Part shown: piece after piece, positions 42,905 to 55,100 of the stretch
Position numbering within the stretch: position 1 is the stretch's first letter
How the letters are laid out: every line of letters starts with the position of its first letter
From: Asterias amurensis
Lineage: Eukaryota > Echinodermata > Asteroidea > Forcipulatida > Asteriidae
Assembly (NCBI RefSeq): GCF_032118995.1
Contig: NC_092660.1
Coordinates: 2,433,501 to 2,497,500 of the forward strand
Reading direction: 5' to 3'
Length of the DNA: 64,000 nucleotides
The notes under the pieces: model-generated
The model's input: the letters and a program-made list of their open reading frames with translations, nothing else
Databases searched by the model: none
What the model was told of the DNA's origin: nothing
Made by a program: the position numbers and the translations under genes

Positions 42905-44646
42905 TTAACTCCGACTTGTCCCTTTCTAAAATAAAGTTCAAATCGTTTCGAAGGTTAAACAAATCGTCAATCTCCTCAAAATACTTTGTTACAGAAATAC
43001 TCTCCCCACTCTACAAAATTTAGTTATTGTACACAGTGCTCAAACAAGTTATAAACACACGCGTGGGTTAAAGGAAACAACACTATACCGGTCTGCTCAG
43101 GCGTCAACAATAGCCGTTAAAAACTGATGGGGAAATCCCCATTCTTTCCCTTGCTATAGTGTTGACTTCATATCCTTGGAAAACTCATACAATGTTTGGT
43201 TTGGATTGGTTTGGTTTTACAGTTAATTGTGTGTGGAATGTCCCCTTGGATCACTCAACTCAGCTGAGAATTGCCATTCGATTTTCAATAAACTTTTAAT
43301 GAAATGAATTCGTGTATGGTGGCCTTAAAGTGACATAGTTAATAAGTTCTATGTGTATATTAATCCACAGTACCAATAAACGGTGCGATTGACTTGCCCC
43401 TGAGAGGGTTTGGTTGCCCAGATTTGAAAAATTCATTGTAATAAATGTAACTGCCCATGTATAACCCTCGGAGCTGCCGAGGGTTGGGCGTAAGGAACAA
43501 CTTTATACTAAATAATTACAAAATGTGTTGATGAATTCTGCTAGTGATTTATTTTTGGAAAGGAACATTACAGATTGGTTTTGCTAGCAAAAACGCTGCT
43601 GGCAGTGTAAGCACTTTATTTATCCACCATATACGTTAACTGACAAACCTGTAGAAGTTTGAGATCGATCGGCCGTCTGGGTTTAGTGAAAAACCGATTA
43701 CAAATTTTGCATTTCACCGATGCCAGAACAAAAAAGAATAAAACGCTCACTGTGAGCGATAAACTCCAAGCGCGAAATTAGGTTATTCATTTCTCATCAA
43801 ATATGAAATTTCAGACAGAAATATTTCAAGGGATGTTTTCTACTATCATCTAGACCGTGTAAGTTTTATGTAAATCTGTGATCTTCACGATTTTTCGTTT
43901 CTTGCAAATTCTTTAACGCTCTTTAAACATCGCTATTTCATGTACTGTGATGATTTATGGGTTGGTAAACTCAGAGGTGGTAGACATCGTGTGGGGTGGT
44001 AGATTAGTATAATTATGGATCCATTATAATGTGCACAAACAAATCGGATTTTTATTTTTATTTTATTTTTTTATTTTAAATAAGTAATGAACCAACGTTT
44101 AAATTTTCAGAATGCTTCAATCTTTATTGTGAGAATCCATGGAATATCTAATCGTCTTTTCAGACCACCATTAGAACAAGATTTTTGCCCCAAAACACAT
44201 TTACCCGTAATACAATCTGCCTTCCTGATCGCGCCAAGTGTGGGCACAGCGCGTATTTTGTCCCCACGGCTGCTTAAAGGTTTTTAGCCGTCACAGCCAT
44301 TTGGATGGTCAAATGAAGATATTTATTTGCACACTCAATAAGTTAATACATTTTAAAACTTCGGGAGAAAAGAAAAAGAATGAGGGATGATAAATCAAAT
44401 AGGTCCAAAAAGAAATTCGTATTCTGTATTATAAAATCCAAACCGAAAAATGTCTTTAAAAGGTTTAGGTTCTTTTTGTACGACACAAAACGCATTACAC
44501 ACAAATTTACTTTACACTTACCCGGTTTAGAAGATAGTGATGATAGAAAGCTTCCCTTAGAATATTACTTGCTGTGGAGGTGCTGTTAGAGAAATGAGTA
44601 AAACAGTGACATAACTTATTTCCGTCGAAGGAGAAACATTACTTAA

Positions 44647-45018
44647 AGCACTTGACACTATTCGTAATTACTCAAAATAATTATTGCATAAAACCTTACT
44701 TGGTATTGGGTAATGGGGAGCTGTTGATAGTATAAAATGGGTGAGAAACGGCTCCCTCTGAAGAAACGTAGTTTTTGAGAAAGAAGTAATTTTCCACGAT
44801 TTTGACTTCGAGACCTCAGAATTAGATTTTGAGGTCAAGCATCTGAAAGCACACAACTTCGTGTGACAAGGGTGTTTACTTTCATTGTTATCTCGCAACT
44901 TCGACAACCAATTGAGCTCATATTTTCACTGGTATGTTATTAATTTATGCATATGTTGAGATACACCAAGTGAGAAGGCTGGTCTTTGACAATTACCAAT
45001 AGTATCCAATGTATTTTA
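44647..45018. mobile_element. TTAA-type MITE (family A)
   Basis: TTAA then AGCACTTGACACTATTCG; right end CCAATAGTATCCAATG. All interior blocks present. Confidence 0.75.
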
Positions 45019-46363
45019 GCGTGTACAACGTGTTAACGTGACTCTCCTGAAAATATTGCTCTGTGATTTTCACATTTTTTTCTGCAAAACTTGATGACTA
45101 ATGAAGCTGAAACTTCTACAGGTAAATTGTATTACATACATCTTCATTCACAGTGAGTATAGGAATTCAATCCCCCATGTCATGGCAAAAAAATCTATCC
45201 AAAAAGGTAATTAACCCTTTAATATGTAAGGCCAACGTCGACGTACGTGTGAATTGTTAATACTTCCCTTAACTTCTACAACATCCTTTTCCTGTTTGTT
45301 AAAACCAACGCCAACGTAAATTTATCCACTCCTACTCCCATAGAATGAATGATTTAGTAGTTTAGATCCTTTTCAACCATATGAATGTTACCAAATAACA
45401 CCAAAACATATAAGGTGAACAGATTGTGTTGTTCTGTGAATTTGTCTTTGGTGTAAGCCATTCCTTTCTGTGTATATATGATAATGGTATTTGAGGCATT
45501 GCAATGTGAGGTATCAATATGGTAGTTTGCGGTAACCTATTTTGTCAGGTAGATTTTGTTCTTTATAGCACTTTCGTTTATAACATCAGGCCTACTTTGT
45601 ATTTGCCAGTGGCTATGTGAAGGGTTGGGGTTGTTTGCCCAGTTTCCCTACTAATGATTTTCCTTTTCGCTTTGTTTGAAAAAACATTTTTTTTTAAGGG
45701 AAATAATTTATTTCATTTCTAGTTTTACTTGAATACAGCCACTTCCCTATGGCCTTCTATATTGCTCCTGAAGCCATTGTTTTATCACCAAGTTGTTCCC
45801 ATCAACATTGAGCGTGTGCGCGATTTTGTTTTCCAAATAATTATTGACGGACCGATTTTGTACACAAAGGATGCTGGCAGTGTTTTGTCCTGCCCTTTCT
45901 GACCCAAATACTATCCTACGTTGCCTGACACCCCTCTTGGACGTGTGGTATGGTCCAGCTTAGGTCATCATGGCATATAAGCTGACCAATGTATACGATG
46001 TGTTTGAGATAACTGAAATATCAATATCCATCATGAGCCGGCGAAAGATTACATTGCCCGTTAAACTTGTTTTCTCGTTTGCGAAACACGCGAGATGTGC
46101 TTGTCTGTTACTATGTGCCCCCCACCTGACCACCCTGGATCCGCCCATATTCTGTACGACAGTGTCACACGTCAGTTATAAATAGCATTCCATTTCAATG
46201 ACTTTAAATGAGCTGCAATAAACATTCATGATGCCTCTTGCACAGCCAATAGGCATCACAAACTATGTAAAAAGTATGATGATGATATTAAGTGAATGCC
46301 AAATTAGAGACCTCATCATGGTTTTCAAAATATCCACAAAGAGCTGACGCTGTAAAGTATTTC

Positions 46364-46500
46364 AGGTCGTGTCTGAGCGGCTTCGGCTACGTCTCGCCGG
46401 ATCTCCACACCATCGTGCATTGAAGCATAGGACGTCCTTAGCAACAACTGGAATATTAGCCGTAGCCATATACATCCATTCGGATACGGCTTTCAGTGTC
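46364..46500. repeat. MITE-like element, 'GGCTACGGC' family, copy 3
   Basis: CGGCTTCGGCTACGTCTCGC at the left, TTCGGATACGGCTTTCAG at the right; related to 3565-3702. Confidence 0.45.
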
Positions 46501-47030
46501 TATGGAACAGTTCAAGGTAAAATTGTGGCACATTGGAAAACCACATTGCACAGTACGCTTTAAAGCCATTGGACCCTTTCGGTACAGGAAAAAAAAAAAA
46601 GTTCACAGATTTACAAATAATTTACAGGGTTTACAGAAGGTAATGGTGAAAGACTTCTCTTGAAATATTAGTCCATGAAATGCTTTACTTTTTGAGAAAA
46701 CGGTATAACAATATAAATTCTCGTTAACGAGAATTACGGATTTGTTATAAACACATGTCATGACACGGCGAAACGCGCGAAAACAGGAGTGGGTTTTCCC
46801 GTTATTTTCTCCCGACTCCGATGTCCGATTGAGCCTAAATTTCCACAGGTTTGTTATTTTATATATAAGTTGTGATACACGAAGTATGGGACTTGGACAA
46901 TACTGTTTACCGAAAGTGTATAATGGCTTTAAAACACCTACATCATATTTATTTTAAAAGAATAATATGTCATGACAGCCTACGCAATTGAACCGTTCAA
47001 AAACAAGTCGCTGACCGGCCGATTAAGTTC

Positions 47031-47094
47031 ATATATAGGTAGCCTGCTCCTGCAGTTATTCAGCACTAAACATTGCAAGTGAGACTGTCTCCAG
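47031..47094 (+). promoter_or_regulatory. Candidate promoter and non-coding first exon of the ROCO gene
   Basis: A TATATA element at 47032-47037 is followed ~30 bases later by a possible start region and a donor at 47094 (CTCCAG|GTGAGC). Joined to the acceptor at 49097 (TATTGTCAG|GTTATCAATC), this gives a 5' UTR leading into the ATG at 49108. Inferred from signals and spacing only. Confidence 0.4.
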
Positions 47095-48361
47095 GTGAGC
47101 AATAATAGTTGAAGTATTAAGCTAGACAGACTGAAGGCTTCACAAAAGGGAGAGGTGTCTATTTGTTACCAAAGCAAGCATAACAGATCATAGCATTTCA
47201 AGGCATTTCTTTCCCGTTTGTGTAGTGGTGTACACTGTGAAGGTAAGTGTTTGTATGTTTGAAACTTTGCATGGTGTGAGGGATAGGAATAAACTATAAA
47301 CAATAGACTTGCAGGTACAACCTTGTACTAATTCCCTTTAAGGGAGTGTTAAGTTGGATTTGAAACTTTGCATGGTGGAAATAAGATATGAAAAGGTTTG
47401 CGGTAACACCATGTATTGACTATCTCTAAATGAGTTGGAGTGGTTCTGAAAAGAACCGTTGGTTTCAACTCGACGTTTCGATCAGTATGCTCTGATTGTC
47501 TTCTGGAGAAAGCAGAAGTGAGGGAGTGTTGGCTCTGAGGAGAGCCGGTGTGGTCTTGACGTTTCGAACAGTATACTCTGCTCGTCTTCAAAGACTGTTA
47601 TTAACTGGACGTTGGGTTGAACTTGTATTGAAAGCGCCAGCCCAATTAAAGATAGGTGGTGATGGTGGGGGATGGGAAATTAAATGCCCTTAACACTATT
47701 GTTAGAATACTTCAAAATAACTGTTACAGCATGAAAACCTTACTTGGTAAGGCGTACGAGCATGGTAACTCCTCTGAAGTAACGTAGTTTTTTGAGAAAA
47801 AGGTTTTTTTCTTCTTGTGACTTGATTTTGTTCTGTGAATGTCAAGGTTTCTATGGAGGGTTTAAGGGGTGGGGGGGGGAAGGTACTACTGTTCAAGAGG
47901 AAATGAGTGTGTTAAATATGGGAACATTTGGAAAGCGACACACTCTGCAACCTATGGGTATGGTATAGATGGATCGCAACATGACGTCATTGACCATCAT
48001 CTTTTGATGTCAACAATGGAAAAGTTCGCGAGTGTACGCGCTACGCCCGACTCTCAGCCAATAAGTAGCCTTTCAACCATGACTTCAAACATTTGAAGTG
48101 ACACCATGATCACATCATCACAGTGTTGAACAAAAAACTGGGATACATATATTAACCTGCTAAAAAGTAAACCCGTACACAAAGTGTTTGTTATTACAAA
48201 CACTATAAATACATAACACTAGAAATAATTATACCTGTCAGTATTGTCACAAAGCTCAGGACAGCAATGAGTATACAATAGTAGTCACAAATCAGTGTAT
48301 ACATGGGTAAAAACAAAAAAATAAATACTCTTTTTTCCCGATGCAAATTTCACTGTATTAA

Positions 48362-48749
48362 AGGCAGTGGTAACTATTAGTAATTGTCAAAGACTAGCCT
48401 TCACAGTTGGTGTATCTCAACATATCCATAAAATAACAAACCTGTGAAAATTTGAGCTCAATCGGTCATCGAACTTGCGAGATAATAATGAAAGAAAAAA
48501 CACCCCTGTCACACGAAGTTGTGTGCGTTTAGATGGTTGATTTCGAGACCTCAAGTTCTAAACCTGAGGTCTCGAAATCAAATTCGTGGAAAGTTATTTC
48601 TTTCTCGAAAACTATGGCCCTTCAAAGGGAGCCGTTTCTCACAATGTTTTATACCATCAACCTCTCCCCATTTATACTCGTCACCAAGAAAGGTTTTACA
48701 TGTATGCTAACAAATATTTTGAGTAATTACCAATAGTGTCCACTGCCTT
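48362..48749. mobile_element. TTAA-type MITE (family A)
   Basis: TTAA-AGGCAGTGGTAACTATTAG at the left, CCAATAGTGTCCACTGCC-TTTAA at the right. Confidence 0.75.
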
Positions 48750-48810
48750 TAAATCGTTGCGGTACCCGGTGCTAAAATATAGGATTCGCCCTACCTCCAG
48801 CTACCAGGCA

Positions 48811-48985
48811 ATCTCGGTGGTCTAGTTGGTATTAAGACACTGCTCTATCTAGAATTGCAAGGGTCGTGGGTTCGAATTCCACTCGAATAATGTGCCGGTG
48901 ATTTTGTTGTTCACAGAGCTCGCGGAAAGTACTGAGTGTACAGTCCAAACTCCCGGTTAATATTATATGGGTTAAAACCAAAATT
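48811..48985 (+). mobile_element. tRNA-derived SINE
   Basis: CTCGGTGGTCTAGTTGG (A-box region), CGTGGGTTCGAATTCCAC (B box), then the family body (AATGTGCCGGTGATTTTG, CGGAAAGTACTGAGTG). Confidence 0.7.
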
Positions 48986-49107
48986 AATATTCTTTAAACC
49001 CCGATGCATATTTCCATCTCCTATAAATCTAGTTGCTATAGTGCATTTCTTAATTAAATAAACTTTGCACGTCTGCTGATTATGTTTCTATTGTCAGGTT
49101 ATCAATC

Positions 49108-52100
49108 ATGGAGACCTCTCGAAACGTCGACAAATTCAGCAAGATGGAGCGGTTCTTATCGGGGCTGTCGGACTTCGGCAAAAGGAGTCTCAACTTGAGC
49201 GTACTTGTGAACGACGAGCCTCTAAGAAAGGCCTACTCAACCGCAATGGCTGATGGAGAGCTTCCAACCAACCGGGCAAGAGTCTTGATTCTAGGCGAGC
49301 CACGTGCTGGAAAGACCAGCTTGCTTAACCGTCTACTCGGGAGAGAGTTTGACCGCAACGAGCGGCCGACACACGGCATTGAGACGCGTATGTGTCACGT
49401 CACCAATGTGGACAAGCAATGGAACGAGGCAGGTAGTGCTAAGGTAGATGATATCAAAGAATGTGCCGCAGCTATTGCTGCGCTTGAGGAAGCTTCATCG
49501 GAGGAACCACACCAAAAAGAAGACGCCACCAAGAGTTTCTTCAAGGCATCTCCATCGTCAGTTGATAACTTCTTCTCATCAGCATCCGTCGAGACTGGAT
49601 TACTCAACATTTGCAAACAGTTTTCAATTTTTTTCGATATCTCTGTGGTGATGCTGGTTTCTCTCTTTGTTGGCCTGAGTCAATTTGGTTACGCGGCATT
49701 TACGTTGGGCTGCATAGGTTTACTGACTCTGGTGCTTGACTACAACGTCGCATTCAGGTGTGCCATTTGTGTCTCAGTTTCGTTCGCCCTCTTCGAAGCC
49801 ATGGCGAGAGGAAATGAACATCAGAAAGAGCTTTCTTGCACAGTGAACGACGATTTCGTTGCACTGGACTGGTTTATCTTACAGAATATCGTATTCAATG
49901 TGTTTAACACGGCCATATTTGGCACGGCGTGCGGTCTTGGATTTCGGACAGGTGTAGCTGTCGCCTTCTCAGCGAGTGTGCCGCCGTGGGAGGATAGCTC
50001 CGGAAACACGGCATGGCAAAGTGTCTCCTTTTGGAACGCTGCGTCCATCTGCCTGGTGCTGCTTGCTGGTAGCTTATCGGGAGGGGTAACCTACAAGTAT
50101 TGCACTGTGAACGACCGGTTGCACAGAAGACGAACCATTGCCTCGTGCTTTTTTATGACTCTTTTGTTCACAGTCTACGTTAACGTTGAGTGTGGTAGCA
50201 GACTGCTTCTATATATCTTCATGAATGCGTATGTGATGATAGTAGGGATGGCTTGGGGGTTTATGTTCGGACGCAGAGCTGTGATGAAGCATGGTTTTGA
50301 GGCTCGATATATAACTAAGAAAACCATTGGCCTAATTTTCGGCTTTTACCTTGTCCGCATGTGTGGATGGAGCCTTAGACTACCGGGTACCTCTTTAAAA
50401 TCGCTAGCCTTTTATACTTTCTCAGTAATCGTATTTCCATTGTTTGACCTCTACACAGCCTTCAGGATATGGAACACAAAATCTACTTTCCCTGTGAAGA
50501 CGATTCGGAACCAAATGAAGGCTTTGATCCAGGGACAACCTCTTCTTGAGACCAAACTGAGTCTGTGGGACTTCGCAGGTGATACTTTGTACCACTGTAC
50601 CCACCATGTGTTTATGCCAGACAGAGCCATGTACTTGATTGTCTTCAACCTAGAGGCAGCTGTATCTGACGAAGAGGAACAACTTCAGAAACTTCTCTTC
50701 TGGCTTCACTCTGTCTGTGCGCACGCCCGGCACCCAGACGCTGTAGTCATGATTGTCGGTACCCACAAAACTAGCGTTCCAGAGGCAGAAAGAAAATGCT
50801 TCACTGATAATCTTCACAATCGAATCGCATCCAAATTCTGCGACCGGCTTGTTCTCAACCCGGCTGACGATAAACCTTTATTTCTGGTAGAGAATTCGGA
50901 TGCCTTTGATCGAGACTTTCGACAGCTGAGAGCAGAGATATTTCGGCGTGTCGAGACTGCAGAGTACGCCCAGGAGAAATATCCCATCAAGTATTTGCAT
51001 TTTTACCGTGAGATCCAAAACCGTCGGAAGCTTGCCCAGGCGCCGGACTGTGACAAGAACGTAGCCAGCCTACAAGAGATCCAAGACCTGGCAAATCTCA
51101 CATGCAACATAGAGGGTGAGGAGCAGCTGCAAAAAATGCTGAGATACTTCAATGAGGCAGGAGAGATCATCTACAGAGAGGAAGACGTAATACTAAGGCA
51201 GCATGTTGTACTTGATCCTCAGTTTCTGGTAGACGTCATGAAGAAGCTAGTTGACATCCCAAGAGCCTATCATCGCTCACATCGCTACGCCATTGAATGG
51301 AGAAACTACGAGAATACCGGAATTATTTCAGAGGAGTTGCTGCATCACATCTACTTCGATATGCCTCATCTTATTCCATTGCTAATCAATCTTCTTCAAG
51401 CATTTGATCTCATTGGCTCATTGGAACCCAATCGAGGCCCAAGCTATTCACATCCTTCATTTTTGGTGCCTGCCATGTTGCCTCCTTTTGAGTGTGAAGG
51501 GTCGAAGTTTTGGGAATCACAGGACAAGGAGGAGGTCTTCTACTTTGACTTTGGCTTCTTCGATCCCACAACTATCTACTACCGTCTATTGGCAAGATGC
51601 TTATCACACGCCAACAGAGAAAACGACGAGCCTCACTTTAAACCGCTCATCTTTGCAGATCGTTCTCGGTTCTACATTGGAACTAGTTTAATCTTCAAGC
51701 TCCAGTTGGAGAAGAGATCCTCCCAACAACAGCTTCTTTCGGTCGCCATTTTAACTTTTGACTCTGAGAACTCCAGCCAAGAATTATTAGGGTTTTTGGT
51801 AGAGGCTGTAACGAACATCACTGCTCGGGATTATTCACATCTTAACTTTACATTTGGACCCCGGTGTCCTTTCTGTGAAACACCTCGTCCATCGAATGAA
51901 CTGACGGACGTCACGGAACACGACGAGGCAATCCATGTCTTGAAAATGGCGGGAAACGATAAGTCATTTCCGACAAGGTCATCGACCGTAATGTTCTGTG
52001 GAGTAAGACGACACAGTATGAAGCTGAGCAAATCAAGGGTAAGTGCAAACTTAAAAAAAAAAACTAAGAAGAACTCACTCCGCGGTAGTGAAGTTTAATA

Positions 52101-55100
52101 ACGATCCAATACAAGCTAAAGTAGTAGTCCCGGTTGATGTTCTACCTTACCGCCATAGTTAAAAAGCAGGCGGTTCTTTCCAGATCCAAGAAGTCTCCCA
52201 GATCACGAAAATCTACTCCGCGGTAGTAAAATGCCTGTCCCCGAAATACCACTAAACACAAAAGGAATACAAAAGTACTAGACCGTGGGATGATGCTCCA
52301 AATTCTGCTTTTCAGTGCTCTACCCTACACAACTACTTACATTTGGTCTCAAAATTTGAAGAAAATTTAACTTACCACCCAAAAAAAGTCGTCAAGCACA
52401 AAACTTGCACAGTATGGATTTATTCGCGAAATGAAGCACAATAATACAGCGAGAATAAATGGCTGAACGTGCAACAAAAAAATAGATGACTTATAAGCTC
52501 GGCCAATCATAGCGCATATGACATGCATGCGGATGTGTGGACCAATGAAAGAGCTTGTTTCGAAGTCCTGTGGTTTTGTGGCCCTTTTCGAAACGACGGC
52601 GCCTGCGTTGGATTCAGCTTCAGGTTCCCTTATCTCGTCTGAAGCCCTGACCGAGCGCGTACGCAAAGTACGCACAATTGCCAAAACAACCGCGGGGCCA
52701 AGCTAGCATGCGGAGCCGAAGCCGTGGTTTCGAGAAGGATTTCAGAAAGATGTCTTCTACGCTTCTCAGGAAACTTCGTCCTGTGTGAAGGGAAGAAAGT
52801 TGCGAAGATCGGCTCGTTTTATGTTACATGAAAACAACATAAATTTAATCCGAGCTAGTTCGGCTGGCAGGAGTTCGTTGGTCCAGCAGTGGTTAGGAAA
52901 AACATCATGATCATCATGACATGTGAAAATGTGTATGCTTGGACGCCATGGATGATGACATGACAGCGACCTACAAAAGACAAGACCTTCCGATCCAATT
53001 TTACCAGGAAGCACAGCGGCAGCTGCTGGTTGGAGTACCGTGGATGTACTAGTGGAAGTTGAAGGTATTTAGGCAACATTTCTTTCCAGAACAAGTTGTG
53101 CTTCAATTCGAAGCAAAGCAGTTAATCATTTTTTTTTTTTTTTTTTTTTTTGTCAAGTCATGAAGTTAAACAAAATGAAATGCCCCGATCTCTCAAATAT
53201 ATGAAACGAAATCAGAGTCACGATCACATGATGAGGATACACATTTTGGTGATGAATCATGATGATGACACACATCGGTTTTAGTTATTTACTTAATACT
53301 TGAATTAATAACAATAAACATACATCATATTCATACATGCACTGTTACAATTAGTAATTACAATTACATGTACAGACTACAGTATGAAAAATCAAAAAAC
53401 ATTAAATATTCAATGCACTAGGCCGATTAAAAATGAACACGATTCAGGAAAAATTAAATTGGCCCTTACTTACTAAACTAAAACACTGAAGTGGAGGAAG
53501 GGCAAGGGTACATACACGTTCCCCAAGACCCCCATACTAATCACGTGATGAAGTATGCTTGAATAATAATAAATAACATCCCAATCTTTATTCTTAAAAT
53601 TCTAGAGGCAAACAACCAGATTTCTTTGAGATGTGGTATTAAAATTAAAATTTTGTATTTAAACTAAGGGGAACAAGCCTAATTTTGTTTTCAAATAAGA
53701 TGAGTAAACTAGGGCCTCATTTATTTGTATTTCTTTTCTTTTCAGTATGACATGTCCGCTCTGGGTTAGTGGTATATCAACACTTTTCGCTGACAATGAA
53801 GCGTGCAGGTAGTAGGAGAAACAAAGAAAGGCAGAAACTAATCTGAGAAAGCTAAAGAAGAACAAAAATTGAAGGTAAAAAAAAATAACTTGTTCATTAC
53901 TCTCGTCCACCAGAAGAAATACTGTGCGTAACCTTCTAACCTTTTTTTCTTTTGTTTTCAGGAAAACGAGAGAAAAAACTCAAATGAATATATGGTTAAC
54001 TGTTGGTATTTGTGAACAGGACCAGTATCCCTATTAAATAAAAAAATCTATATATAAAATCTGTGTAAATTTTTGCAAGAATTTGCTACAAGATAATGAA
54101 AAGTTCAAAGTATTGGGGTAAAAATGTCCTCTTTATATCAAAAGCTTTCCAGTACTCTTTATCATACGTTTTGTATGGATTGACCTTTAGTAGTTGGGCA
54201 CAAGTTGACTAGGGTATGAGGGCATGCCACTTGGATATGAGAAATTCATGCTGCCTAAATAAACTTTGTATTGGATGTGTACTACAATTAAGGAACAATG
54301 AGTTGATCTACCTTCACCAAAACTGTACATGTTTGCTTTTCCTACAAACTGTTTTTATTTTGTGTACTGTCTGTTCAGTCATCGAGTATGCTTTTATAAT
54401 TCGCTTGCAGAACGCGAGAATAGTGATGCCATTAGCAACGAGACAACTGAAGGTGAACCACGATCAAAAGGTTGCTACGCTCTGACACTGGTGATTCTGA
54501 AACGCCTCAGCTGAACGTGCTCCCCGAACAGTGTATCATGCAGATTGAAGAAGAAAGTATGTAAAGGAAAGTATCACACAGCAGATGTTCCTGTCAACAA
54601 ATCAGTTTCCCCTGCACAGACCTATGCTTTTGTGCCAGTTGTGGAGTGGCTTCAAAGGACTCGGATGGGGATGTTTATTCTGATGATAACTAATTTAAAC
54701 AAAATGTTGTCTGAATCATCATTTTCAATAGAAAAGTAGAAAAAACAAGAAGAAAATTCTGCACAAGTACAATGTGTAAAAAGTAAGCTTTTGGCTTACC
54801 AAAATATAAACCTTAAAATAAATGTGGAACAATTTATTTGAGAATTGAATTAACCCATCAGTTACTGTGGTACCAGAAAGACAGTTTGGGAACTAGATTT
54901 ATATTATTTTCATTCAATTTTGTAAAATCTTTATATCTTTGAAATTGTTAACGGCCCTGTCACACCATGGTGTATCGCCTTAACGTATGCCGGCGTATAG
55001 GCCTACAGAAACTAGTTCGAGCATTTTAAAAGTTCAAGAGTGCCCAACTTCCCAGAATCGCATCCATAGCGTACTGAACGTATACAAAGCGTATGACTAA

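Larger units (their letters stand above)
40800..47030. other. Intergenic region, repeats only
   Basis: No exon chain found. Contents: dispersed repeat 41035-41170, MITE relative 41752-42087, LINE relic 42170-42450, foldback 42523-42904, repeats related to 21108-21440 (43800-43920, 44460-44640, 45018-45130), family A copy 44647-45018, and the MITE at 46364-46500. The stretch 45130-46360 holds nothing I recognise. Confidence 0.5.

Noticed and set aside
48811-48985. A tRNA gene, suggested by A- and B-box-like sequence
   Set aside because: The cloverleaf is incomplete and the head continues into a body shared by several other copies, so it is a tRNA-derived SINE.
52367-53106. Minus-strand frames of 82-105 codons in the ROCO intron
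   Set aside because: They overlap the family E MITE and a poly-T tract and show no homology-like pattern.
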